Shown: piece after piece, positions 50,239 to 62,230 of the stretch
Position numbering within the stretch: the stretch's first letter is position 1
Layout: every line of letters begins with the position of its first letter
Source of the DNA: Phoebastria nigripes
Lineage: Eukaryota; Chordata; Aves; Procellariiformes; Diomedeidae
Assembly: GCA_035582835.1 (NCBI GenBank)
Contig: JAYKAV010000778.1
Span: forward strand, 3,449,860-3,513,859
Direction: 5' to 3'
DNA length: 64,000 nt
Position numbers and translations under genes: made by a program
The notes under the pieces: model-generated
The model's input: only the letters and a program-made list of their open reading frames with translations
The model's database searches: none
Told to the model about the DNA's origin: nothing

Positions 50239-50303
50239 AGATGTTTGGCTAAAAAGATGTTTGGCTAAAAACTCCACCTCCTTTGGTGGAGTTTTTTTAG
50301 CAC
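50239..50303. repeat. 16-bp tandem repeat running into a strong hairpin
   Basis: AGATGTTTGGCTAAAA occurs twice in tandem (50239-50254, 50255-50270). The second copy runs into an inverted repeat: GCTAAAAACTCCACC (50264-50278), a 6-base loop, then GGTGGAGTTTTTTTAGC (50285-50301), complementary apart from two extra T. The hairpin stem of 12 or more pairs followed by T resembles a terminator shape, but in this context it more likely marks a small decayed inverted-repeat element or local rearrangement. Confidence 0.85.
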
Positions 50304-51385
50304 AGTGATAAAAAAATCACACAGAAGAAACTTCTTGGTGACCTAATAGTAAATTGTAGGTGAGCCTTGTTTAAATGATATTTTGCTATATGAAATGTGT
50401 GTTTCTAGGTACTGTCTGTAGATTTTTTTTTCAAATGTCTTTTCTCCACTTTTTCTATTTTCTACAAATGATTTTGTCCTCAGAATGAAGTGAGACCATT
50501 TATCTATTAGTTTCAGGCTTATCACATGAATTAAGCACCAGAATGCTCAGTAATTAGAAATCACCTCACTCTGGAAAATGGGATAATGACAAAGTCCTTG
50601 AAATCAATGAAGGTTAAAGCTGCGTGTTTATAATAACGTTTCTATAAACCCAAGATAAGATGTTGATTAGGATATTATATCAGCTACATAACAATTAAAA
50701 GTTATATTTAATCCTGTAGGGAGAGTTTATTTTGAGCATTGCATGACCTCACAAACATATCCAGTAAATAAACCCCCTACTTTGATGCCAAAGATAACAA
50801 ATACTGTACTTTGTTCAAACTTGTCCTATGTCCACACACTTCTCACAGCTAATCATTCAGGGACATTAACTACATGTGAGGTGTATCCTGAAAATAAATA
50901 ACGGTCTGCAGAAAATCAACAAGCCCAGAGTTTTTTTCTAATAGGAATGTATAAAAAAGCCATATGTCAGCCAAAGCACAGACAAAAGTTCCCAATATAG
51001 TAGCTACAAATTGTATGTAGGTCAGTTTTGGATCTATTGATTATTAAAACAAATAGATCTGTTCTCTCCTTGTCCTATCTGACTGAGAGGCTGCCTAACA
51101 CATTTTTAACAACCAAAGACTACTTCAAAATTTCGAGGAATCTGGGCAACCTCATCGCTAGCATCTTTTCCCAGGAAACTTGACATACATAATCCTCAGT
51201 AGTGAAAATGCATGGACAAAGATTTCTATTCTCCAGAGCATCAGATAATGGCTATTTCCTACCAAAATACAATTATCCACAACAGCCTTAGACTGTTGAT
51301 CTATATTCTACACAGAAGTCAAAAGCAGGACTTCTATTTAGTTATTACTGAATAACATGATATAAAAAGTAGTCACAAGGAGCAT

Positions 51386-51401
51386 AAAAAAAAAAAAAAA
51401 A
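51386..51401 (+). repeat. A16 homopolymer
   Basis: Sixteen consecutive A; no associated processed sequence recognised. Confidence 0.85.
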
Positions 51402-52446
51402 GGCCACCAAATTTACACATTTTGCTTCCCAGTCTTAGGAATGGATTGCTTCTGGCCTCTGTGCAGTGAGGAAGACCTTGAGAAGTACAGTTACTCTTCC
51501 TAACCAGGGACCTGATAGTACTTGCTTATCTCCAGAACGATGGCCAGGAGAAGGAGAAAGATAAGTCATGACTCCATATGCCTCTGCCCATTGCAAAAAG
51601 ACAGAACACAACACAGGACTGGGAACCCTTCATGCATAAAGATCATCTTGCTAAGACACAATTTCTTTCCAAATTCCTTGAGGTCACTTGTTGCCTGACT
51701 GGGGCACTTACTAGGACAAGGAAGGGAGAAACATTGATCTTTTTTCTTCATTAATTTCCTTAAAGGTTAGCTTCTGTCACAGCCCTTCCTGGGGAGTCTA
51801 CACAGAAAGAAAATTGCCCAAAATGGAAGAAGGAGGAATTGAAACTTCCCTGCATACCAACATTCAGAGGAGGCCTGGGATACCAAAACGGGCACACTAA
51901 TTCCCGATTCCAGCTGCGTGCATCCTTTTAAAGGATTCTAGCTCTAGACACAGAACTACTTCTTTGACTATCAAAGGAAAAAATCTTTTCCGATGTGCTT
52001 CCAAATGTCATGCCTTGTCTAAGTACTCAGAATATTATTTTTCTCCAACAGTTTGTAGGCAATTAGTAGTATATATGAGGACCGTAGCAGCTTTCTTGCA
52101 ACTGTAGTGCCTGAGTTTTGCAATCAGTGCATCAAATTAATATACCCCATGCACCCTGCTTAACTTCAGCTTGACCAGCAGGCTTCAGCAGCAACTGTTT
52201 TATTCTACATTACTCTGGAAGGATGCAACTTATCTGATGTCAGAGGGTTTTCTTGAATAGTCCGGAATGTCCAAACTAAGAGAAAGTTAGTGACCTGCCA
52301 AATCGTCTTGACTCCTTCACCTTCATACTGTTGAAGACACAAGACTTTCCATATACTCAGAGTAAAGCACATGCTTTTCTGAATCAAAAGTTGACTTGAA
52401 TTACATCTGGCCTTTTTACTTTTGTCTTAAAACCATCTGTCTGCGG

Positions 52447-52778
52447 CCTTTCAATACTTAAAGGGGGCTTATAAGAAAGATGGGGACAGACTTTTTAGCA
52501 GGGCCTGTTGCAATAGGACAAGGGGTAATGGTTTTAAACTAAAAGAGATTCAGACTAGATATGAGGAAGAAATTTTTTACAATGAGGGTGGTGAACCACT
52601 GGCACAAGTTGCCCAGAGAGGTGGTAAATGCCCCATCCCTGGAAACATTCAAGGTCAGGTTGGACGGGGCTCTGAGCAACCTGATCTAGTGGAAGATGTC
52701 CTGGCTCATTGCAGGGGGGTTGGAGTAGATGACCTTTAACGGGCCCTTCTAACCCAAATTATTCTATGATTCTATGAT
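52447..52778 (+). mobile_element. CR1 LINE 3' end (plus strand)
   Basis: A plus-strand CR1 tail of about 330 bp. It opens with the equivalent of the TTAAAGGGGGCTTATAAGAA region of ORF2, continues through AGGACAAGGGGTAATGG, GTTGCCCAGAGAGGTGGT, GCCCCATCCCTGGAAACATT and CAAGGTCAGGTTGGACGGGG, and ends with two copies of the 8-10 base terminal unit ATTCTATGAT. It belongs to a different CR1 subfamily from the minus-strand copies, as the 3' UTR wording differs. The coding part is the ORF2 C-terminus with small indels and is non-functional. Confidence 0.95.
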
Positions 52779-53758
52779 CTTCCTGAGGGGCTTACTGAGG
52801 CAGAAAATCGTCCGTATGAAGAATGTTGCCTCTAGTAATCACAGACTACTTCTCTTTCTGTTGCTTTATACAGCGCTAAAGACAACTTTCATCTGGAGCT
52901 TCTCTCGACGTTTTTTTCCTTCAAGTCAGATCTCAAAGAGGTAATAGTTCCAGGTAAGAAAGTTTTGTATTTATTTTATGATTTTGGTTTCATATAAGAA
53001 TTCTTGGATCAGACCCTCCTTTGTTTTGATCTCACAAGCAATAAGGTTCTCCAAAATTATATACACAACTTCACATTTACCACTGAGCAAGAGTGTTCAC
53101 ACAGGCAGTACCTAATGCAATATAAACCTACACTTTAATTTCTGTTTGTGTTCCTGCAACTAAACCGTAAATGTGCCTTTAAAATGTTAGGAAAGATCAG
53201 ATTTGCTTAAAATTTGTTGCATGCCATTTATAATTAGTTACAGTTTTTGGGGCAGGTGGAGTTGTTTTAGTACTCTTCAGGACCTACAAGCATTTGGGTT
53301 TTTGCAACAAGATCTGTTTTTCTGGTCAACAACTGAAATATAAAATTATGAAGGGGAAAAAAAAAACCTGACCTTCTCTAAACGATGTAATTTCAGTTGC
53401 TTTAAATCAGATCTACCTTCCATTACACCCACACAGCACTGTCAGCATGTACACGAATAGGAAGATGAGTTCCGAATCCTTCTGAGAAGTCAAAGTCCAC
53501 AGATTTGCACTAGATCTCCCTTTGCCCTAGTTCTCTTTTGTCTTTAAATTTGCTGTGAACTATAGAATTTGATATATTATTTTTCACTTGTGGCTGCATT
53601 CAACTTTTAAAGTCAATGCCCTGATCTAATTTTTGTGGTTGTGATTCATTTCTATGACTGAAATCACCAGAGAATTATATTGTATTTCCCCATCTCTTCA
53701 TGAAAAAGATAGTGCTGCTCTAAAAAGTTCAAAGGACCAAGGTTTTGAGTTTAAATAG
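52779..53758. other. Unique DNA between CR1 and GC-rich patch
   Basis: About 1 kb of AT-rich sequence without recognised features. Confidence 0.55.
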
Positions 53759-54004
53759 TCCATATTGGCCAGTCAAGGACTTCTTTCTGGCAATGATGTG
53801 GGGGTGCCTGGTTATCAAGGCCACAGAGGCTACCAGTCCGCTAACGCCACCTCCTCTCACCCTGTCACCCATGTCACTGTTGGGGAGCCTCTCCCCACGC
53901 ACACACCTGTGGCACTGGCCACCCAGAACGCTGAGCTGGCCCCAAGCCCTGCAGCCAATCCCCCGGCACAGGGAGATGTGCTCCAGGCCCCGACACAGAA
54001 ATAG
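53759..54004 (+). other. GC-rich orphan open frame, possible exon or retrocopy end
   Basis: A frame of about 81 codons ends at TAG 54002-54004. GC content is about 65% over 53821-54000, while both flanks are AT-rich. Third positions are mostly G or C (for example the run coding GHRGYQSANATSSHP), as in bird coding exons. The peptide is rich in Pro, Thr, Ala and Ser, has one NAT glycosylation sequon and repeated TH/TP pairs, and resembles the disordered tail of a surface or nuclear protein. No start ATG and no strong splice acceptor are visible; weak candidates exist at CCAG and CAAG around 53770-53776. I do not recognise the protein. It could be a terminal exon, a captured fragment, or a GC-rich noncoding patch. 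Confidence 0.25.
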
Positions 54005-57000
54005 CTGGGGAAAAATATACTAATGCCTAGGAAAAACTTTAAGTTTTGGACAATCAATTCAGCAAATGGACGAGCATCCTGATGTGTAGACACCATTCCA
54101 AAGGACGTCCAACTGAGCAGCGAATAAACAGTGTATAGTCTGAGGTTTTATAAAGCTTGCCCATAATTTTTAGGGGTATACAAAATTAGTTGGCATATAC
54201 ACACATTTCCCTGAAACTTAAACGTACATTAATTACACAAATTCAGCATGATTAAAATTTAAATAAATAAATAAATAGTTAACCAAGCAAAAATCCTCCA
54301 GAAATAAAGATTTTCAAACTGAAATGCTGTTGTGTTGAATTTCAAGCCAAAATACATGCCCTGGGGTAAGCAAAATCCAGCTCCTGAAAGTCAGGCTGGT
54401 GTGGCAGTAGTCTAGGCAATAAGGTTACAGTTCTGATTGGCACAGGAATCAAAAAGACCACTTGGTACAATTTAGAAGGTATTTCAACTGCTTTTGAGCT
54501 CAAAAGCAAGCTATTTCCACAGATAAACTAGACCAGCTTTAAACCTCTAAAAGAACCTACCTGACATTATTTCTCCATCCTGCTAAAAAAGTCCCTGGGT
54601 TACATTTGCCAATTAGATTAAATTTTCTAATTAAACATTCTAGCACATCATTTCTATATAAACTTGGCAGAACTTTTAACTCTGAGGGCACGTAAAGCGT
54701 TAGAACCAAGAAACAAGGGAAGGGTTGAGTCAACAACCTCAAATGCTACAGATCTATAAATTACCGAACCTGTTAGATGAGAACATACTACAGACTAATC
54801 TTTATGAAAAGTGCTAGATGATAATTCTTTCCAACTCAGCATAACTCTGTTATTATGCACTGTTTATGATTTTTAAGCCAGGGCTCATCTGTGCTTCTAA
54901 AGTGAACGTAACTCAACACTTGCAGCTAGACATAGGGAAACTTTCTACATTGTGCATGCTTCTGTGCCAGAAACAAATAACCAAACGTTCCTTTCTCAAA
55001 CATACTGTGTGGAAGGTTATACTGTTTAAACAACAGCCTTAGACCCAGACAGATAAAATAAAAATAAAATGCATTTGTTATTTTTTTCCTTTTAGCCTTA
55101 GTATCTGGGTAATAATAAGATTCATTCTCTCAAATGAGTTAAAGCAGCAGGCTTGTTCCCTGTGTTTTTTCCACTTTTGTTGGGTGGTAAATTGGCAGCA
55201 TCAATTGTATTAGTGTTTCTGTCAGCACCCACATTAAATATGTTTCTTTATGGGAGAAATTGCATTCCAGCCTACTCTGGATATCTAAATTTATATCTTT
55301 CATCACATCCAGATTGAAATCCAGCTACCACCTGGATTCCTGTAGGGTTTACTTAGTGAAATACTCGGAATATTTCTGTTCCAAATATCAAATTAAAAAT
55401 TAACTGAAGTTTATATTTAGGCAGAACAGCCAGTAAACCACAGACACTTTCCTCTTCTGCTTCTATCTTTCTGCTTTTTTGTAGTGTTACAGCAGATTCC
55501 CATAATGCAAATCAGAATTTGGTACATCCCATGCTTTTTTGGTATTACTTTAAGCTGAGTTTACTTTCCCTTTTTTTACAAGTTTACAATGCCTCAGTGG
55601 TACTTCAGCCTTCTGCACTGTTTTCTGTGTCCTGTGAAATTTAGAAACGGATACATGAATTTCAACAGGGTCTTCTGGGATTTTCCTGTGTATTGACTGG
55701 AGAGCTTGGGACTAGAATTCCAGCTGAGGGTTAAATTTCCTGATGTCCATACAATCTCTGTTCTGGCTTATTGCCTCATTCTAGGGAAAAATAAAGTGGG
55801 TTTATGGGCAGAGGACCTCATGGAAGAGGCACTGGTTCCTGCTTGATCTCTGCCCCTTAAACCTCTGTGAGAGTTCCTGGATACAGCCGGTTCTACAAAC
55901 CAGAAACCAAACACAATTTAGATGTTGCCCTGTGTTCTGTGCAGAAAAGTGTTCAAAAAAATATAGATCTGCATCAGAAAATATGTTGGCTTCATTTCTA
56001 CAGAAATCTAGACAGCAACCTTACAAGAAAATTTCTCATCAATAAATTTTCAGTACTGCCTTGTTCTTGGTGGGGGGGAAACTGAAGGGGGACTCCATCT
56101 ATCAGGCTGCCGCATGCTATCCCTTCTAGATAAGAGTGAAGTCAGTAACGACGCTTCCAGAAATGCAGATTTTTTTTTTCTTTTTAAGTTATTCATATGC
56201 TTCAGAATGATTCTTGTTTCTAATTTTACTCAGAAGATGTGACTGGTTTTATTTTTCTTATGTTTCATTATTACGACTATAACATAAATATCACTAAACT
56301 AATTCAGGCAGCATTTTGGGCCGGGTACTTTTTTTTTCTTCTGGCAAATAGTCGTGGTTTCTGCTGAAACAGAGTGACACTGAAACAATGTCATCTAATC
56401 ACTTTGAAAAATACCGTATATCTTCCTTTAGAGTACAATCATGTTTATGGATCTACAAGCAACAGGAACCATTATGACAAAATTGTATTAACTCCTGTAT
56501 AACATGTTAATTTGGCACTGAGATCAATAGCTTCAGTAAAGTGCACCTCTACAAAAATAATCAGATTCAGAGACATTAAGCAATGGGGAAGTTACTTTAT
56601 CATTCTGCAAGTGAGTAAAAAAAAAAATTATTACTTGGAGTCTTAAAAGTATGTTCAGTAGTTTGCATTTGAGTTTTGTGAGCTCCAGATTTTAGCCATA
56701 GTTCTTGCTTTGGCTTTGTGTCCTTTAATAAAGAACACTGTGGATCAGATTTCATCTTTTTCTATAGGTAACTAGTTATGCTCAGACCCTGCTCTTTGGG
56801 CTTTAGGAAGCAAATATATATCATATACACCAATACAGCAGTCTAAGGTCTATATTTTGCATTTCACAATAGGCCATTACTGATTTTTATTCTGCTGTAT
56901 TCAAGATTTCTATTTCATTGCAGATGCCATTTATTCTTCAACATGAGCAAAGTTATCTCATTTATCTGATATAGCCGCAATCATTAACCACAATTATATA

Positions 57001-60000
57001 AAGACTCCCAAATCAACTCCAAATGGAAAATATTGCTGCATATGGTTTGTTTGCTGATTTTATTTTAGTTTTTTGTAAGACATGACACTGTCAAAACTCT
57101 TTGATTCAGGCCAGGCAAAGCCATGATAGGATTGAAACTAGGGTGTCTTGTGAAACTCTACAACCCTATTAAAATTCTAGCTGAAAGGCAAAATTAAGCA
57201 CATGATTAACTTTAAACATTTAAGTAGCCTTGTTTTGCTGAACTGAGGTCTAAAGCTCCCTACTTACAATGCACAACATAATTTAACTTTAAACTCAGAA
57301 TCACCGTGAATAAGCTAATGCAGAAATCAATGGTAAAACCTAATGGAAAACGAGAACATTCGAAGTTTTTCTTTTGTTTCCTTTGAATATAATTATGCCC
57401 TTTTACTACTGTTTTTCCTCAGTCCTCTCTGCCTACTATGTCATAATTATAAACCCACATTTTAGAACGCTAATTAAGAACATATTCACAGCAAGAATAG
57501 TGAATGGGTGGACACAGAGAAAGTGTTCAAGCACCAGAGAGCAAATTAATACCCATAAAAAAGAAGCAAAAACAGGAGGGAGGAAAGGAAAGGGAGAGAA
57601 AAAAAGATAGCTTGCTATGTGCCTGTAAATAAAGGTAAACTGAAAATTACATTNTCAGATGTATACGTATAGCCTTTTCTGTTAGCATTGCACCACTGTT
57701 ACTGTCACGTGATTGAACATTATATATATTTCTTGGAGTTTAGAAAATTTTATGTAAGCATCTAGGAAAAACATTAAGCAACCCCTCTGAGCTTCACCCA
57801 TAAAAGTGCTGTAGTTTCTGTTTTTGCAGAATAATAGGGTATTTAAGTACCCCTGGAAATGCCTGTTTACCTGCTAAATGGATGTGCGCAGTCCTAAATG
57901 TAGATACAAATCCTCCAGGAGCAGCTTTTCAGGTGTCATTTTAGGCGACGTTCGATAACAACACAGTGTGGCTGGGCAGAAGCCCGGCTGCATCGAGGAG
58001 GCTGAACAGATGCAGGAGACTGACTACAATTTTCCTGTTGTAAGGTCAAGAACCAAAATGTCTAGTGTAAAAAAAATTATTGTAGATAGCCAATACATCT
58101 TAACCATTGTAAACAACACAGCTATTTTTAAGTAATTCTGATGAAAAAAAGTAGTCTTTCAATTATCTTGAAGAAAACTTGCTCCGAAGTTTTATTCACG
58201 CATACAGATATTTGTATTCAGGTATGTTGATTTGCTAACATGGGATGAGACTGCTGCATCACATGGTTATTAATATTTGGTTAATGGAAATATAAAAATG
58301 TGATGAAGAGACACGCTATCCACTTCTCAGGAAATAAAGAACAACCTCATTTGATCCTATTTGATTTCAAGTCTTTTCCTAGCCTGTTCAAAAATATGAC
58401 ATACCATATTTTAGACACCCATGTAATCCAGGGGATTTCAGCTCAGTCTTTGTTTCACATGAGATTTAGAGGTGGAAACCAGCATTTTGTTAAAATTTAA
58501 GTGCCTGAGAAAATAACTAAAAGCAAAGAATCATATATAATATAGAAACAGTGACTCCCTGTTCATACTCAACAAAGTCAAGTAACGGGCACTGTAAAAA
58601 CATTATTGTTNTCTGAAATGCTTTTGAAGTCTCCAAAGCAATTTCGTAGTGACCATCTCAAATTTATTAGCTATAACGAGATGAAATGGAAGGTCAATAC
58701 TTAGTGGATTATGTATGAGAGATTATGAATATGACCAGGGTAATTTTTATCCATTTTTAGGGACCTGTGTATAAGAGAGTAATTATGGAAGGCACTGCCA
58801 CCAGAAAACACACGTGCAAAGGACAGCATGCTGTAAAAGGTGTTAAAATGTGCCCTGAAAAAGCATTGAAAGTTTGGGTTAGCAGCTTGCCTAAATGCTA
58901 GAGTTGTGAGCTATCAGGAAACCCTTCCACCTAGTTCTCTGTGTCTAAGGTTGCTTTAAAATACTGGTGCAGCTTAACTAACAAAATTGGTTGAGCTGGA
59001 GCTGTGTCCTTAGCTGGAATTAAAGCTAGAGGTCCTCTTACACAGAAACAGTTTTACTTTAGCCCCATTTTCTCCCAGAAAAATTGATGAGTAAATTCCA
59101 TTTAGGGCAATGACATCTATAGGTTGAGCAGACTAATAGACCTTAGTGCGTACTATTCTAGCTAAACAGTCCAGTAATAAGCTTCCCAAGGAATGCCAAA
59201 CCAAACAGAAGAGACCCTTGTAATGAAAATACGAATTACTGACACTCAGCATTTTCCATACCACACCGATACGTTCACGTTCATTTTACAAGAACTGAGA
59301 CTGTCTGCAGCAAGTGATGATTTTGAGTCCCAGAAGTTTTGATGCCCAATTTGTGATATGTTGTAGAGGCCTTTAAAAAGTGCTGAGTTTCCTGAAAACC
59401 AGCTACTTGGAAAATGCTTTAAGTTGAGGAGCCAAAACCACAAGTGTCTTAAAACTTGAGGCAGCTACACTTTATTTAGTTTCTAATGGGGAATGCCAAA
59501 GATAAAGTTTTTGCAATTTTTACTAACGAGTACTTTTTTTTTTACAGTTATACTGGCAGTAAACTTTTTTTGTATGCTATGCCTGGCTCTGGAGAGCATG
59601 TGACACATAGAAATTAGCAAAACAACCAACCTTGATTTACTCCATATGTAAGCTGTACCAAGTACAGTGGCGAGTTACACAACTGAGAAAACGCAGCATG
59701 ACTCTCTAATATTTCCAGGCTTTCTACAGGAGATGATACTGAGGAACTCAATTTGAAGTTAGATATTTGGTATTCAGTCTTATGGATAAAATGTTTAATT
59801 CCTTAGCTTCGGATTATTCATGAGCCACCAATATCCAACATGAAGAACATTTTGATCGAACATTTGGTGCTCTCCTCATTGGTTTGGTTGCTCCCCGACT
59901 GCATGCAAGTTCTTAGGAAACTGGAGTCCTGGTGCTTGCATTCACAATTCCAAATGTAATTGCTGTAACTGTTCTGCAATTGTTGCTTTAAATGGTCTGT

Positions 60001-61664
60001 TTTGACTAATGCTCATTGCCTAGCTCATAATCCCACAAGATGAATTAACACAGTTGGCTCAAATACAAAAGAACTCAGTGATGGAGGGTGAGGGACATAA
60101 AATACTCTCCATCAATTTTGATGACAATACAATTAAAGTGAAAGTCCAAGGGTCATATTCACCAGGGCTGGGCACAGGAAATCACATCCGACAGCTCCAA
60201 GGACAGATTCGTCTCTGAGAGGAGATTCACTTGTAGCTGTACTCCCTCCACTTTCCCATTTACCCTGTTTCCCACTTGCGAGCTCATGCTTTGCTCGGAC
60301 AAGGGACATACCCAACTGATGTGTCCTCTGGCAGCTTTCAATGTGACTGCTCCTTCTCACATCTGGGACAGCAGCAGCTTCTCAGCTGAATGTTTTTCAA
60401 CACTGTTTCTATCTTTTTCCCTTCTACCTTTCCCTCCATTTTGAGACTTCCAGTATGAACATGACTCCAGGTAGCTGGTGGAAAGGTGAAATATCATTAA
60501 ATAGTTTTGCTGTATGGCAATAAACCACAACTCTCTCACCCATAACTCTTCAAAAATGCAAATAAAGTAGAATAATTTGGAATCAGGATCCTTTCTTTTT
60601 CTTTTCTTTTTTTCCTCTCTCACCATTGTGCTTTATTGATAGGTGAAAGGCTAATTTAGTCTCAAGAGTGTTCTACGTCCACCCCAACGATTTCATTTCA
60701 ATAAATAACCTTGCTGTGAATACATTTTAATTAGTGATTTCATACTTGGAATTGCACAGTTGTAATACAGTAGGTGTGAGGATCTATTGAAATAGTATAA
60801 AAAAGGCATAATTATTTTCAAAAGCTCTGTTGGAATAATGCAGGTAAAAAATTCCCCTGCTGGTGTCTGTTTTCTGTGTCCAATGTATCATTAGCACTTC
60901 GCATTCTCTCTGTATTTATAAAAGGGTAGATGCTTGGACTTCAGGTTGTGCAGGATGCCCCCACAGTCCTGGAGATTTTTCATTCTTTCTTTGCTGTTGC
61001 TTGCTGAGATCATTGTAATGAAGACAAGATTTTGACTTCATTTGATAATTTTGGTCTAATTGACTGAAAGATATTACAAAGAAAAATAGGAACAAAAACA
61101 TGAGTTTCAGAAGGATTTTCATAACTCTATGGGCCTGGCCTGGGATCTTTTCATGCAGTGTGGAATAAATTAAAGTAGGGCCTAGGAACAAAAAATCAAA
61201 ACCTTGTCATATGTGTTACTGCTGAAGGCAGGCTGACAGAGGAAGAGTTTTGAGGAGCGGTGAAAAAAAAATCTTTAAGAACTGTAAGCTCATTTCAGAA
61301 CCGAATCCAAACTAGCAAACAAGATGCTGGGCTTCAGCCTAGAGGAATGCAGTATAAAATTAAAGGGGGTGACTATGTATAACGTGATTAAATCAGGCAT
61401 CAGTTACATTAGTGCTCAATTAATTTGGCTGTTGCTCTCAGGACACACACCGTGGCACAGAACAAAAAGAATGATAAATGCCGAATGGATTTTTAAACAC
61501 TACATTATGCTGCATTTGATGTGCAAGTTCCCTTTAAAGGCCTTTTTTTTTTTTGCAAAATTATCATGTTTAAGAAAACTGCCAGAAATTCACTGGCATG
61601 TCAATGAAAATAAGAGAGCGTTCTTAAAATGTAGGCAATTTACACCTACTTACAGTGACTATAG
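54005..61664. other. Unique AT-rich DNA, no gene recognised
   Basis: More than 7 kb without recognisable genes or interspersed repeats. It includes a short (AAAT)n stretch at 54261-54276 and A/T runs of 9-11 bases. Only two N occur, at 57654 and 58612. The stretch at about 61324-61668 is open for 114 codons on the plus strand but has no motif. Confidence 0.55.
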
Positions 61665-61739
61665 TTAAGGAACGCGTACATATAAGCTGTCATATCTGCT
61701 CCCTTCAACTCCCTCATAATGTCGATGCGGACAGTTTGG

Positions 61740-62230
61740 CAAGTTTTCTGACCTGCACGTAGTCTGAACGAGTAGGCTGCCTTCAGCTGTCGTACGTGCT
61801 GGCATCTGAGCCAGGCTTTTCAGCCCAGGGAAGAGCAACCCAGCAGCAGAGGACGAGGGGAAGAGCAGCAGGGTCTCGGCATCGCTCAGTCTCTCTGCAA
61901 AGAAGAGCGCGATGCGGTTTTCCCAGGCCACTCCTCGTTTCTGGGAAAAGGATGATGGTGGGAACAACCAGTGAGAGCGTATCTTTGCGTTCCCATCTCC
62001 CTTTGCTTTTGTTCTCTCAGATCTAGGATTTAAGAGAGGAAGTAGCTGCAGAACTTGGATCCAGTCCGTGTCTAAGTTCAGACCCTTCTCTGACACAAAT
62101 ACCAAAGTCTCAATCGGCTATTGAGCATGACGGTAGTTCAGAGGGGGAAATTTGCTGTTTGTGCAGCTACGCTTGCAGCTGTTGCGCTACGGAGGGAGCA
62201 TGACAGTCCTCGGGCTCTCCTCAGCAATGG
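61740..62230. other. CpG-richer patch, possible promoter-like sequence
   Basis: CpG dinucleotides cluster here (for example GTCGTACG, GAGCGCGATGCGG, CTCGG, TGCGCTACGG), whereas the surrounding tens of kilobases are CpG-poor. The minus strand is open from 62105 to 61665 (146 codons), yet the peptide shows no domain I recognise, and a plus-strand frame overlaps it, so composition may explain both. It could be a weak CpG island, the first exon of a noncoding RNA, or an old insertion. Confidence 0.25.

Larger units (their letters stand above)
44196..52446. other. Unique DNA, no gene recognised
   Basis: Over 8 kb of AT-rich sequence. Structured items listed separately are a perfect palindrome at 46734-46751, a tandem repeat plus hairpin at 50239-50303, and an A16 run at 51386-51401. 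A G7-C-G4 block occurs at 47285-47296. A 132-codon minus-strand open stretch at 46066-46464 has no recognisable motif. Confidence 0.55.

Noticed and set aside
50264..50303. Bacterial-style intrinsic terminator
   Set aside because: The shape fits, but the sequence is avian nuclear DNA, where such terminators do not operate.
61324..61668. 114-residue plus-strand open frame
   Set aside because: No motif or codon bias; it crosses a T-run giving poly-Phe.
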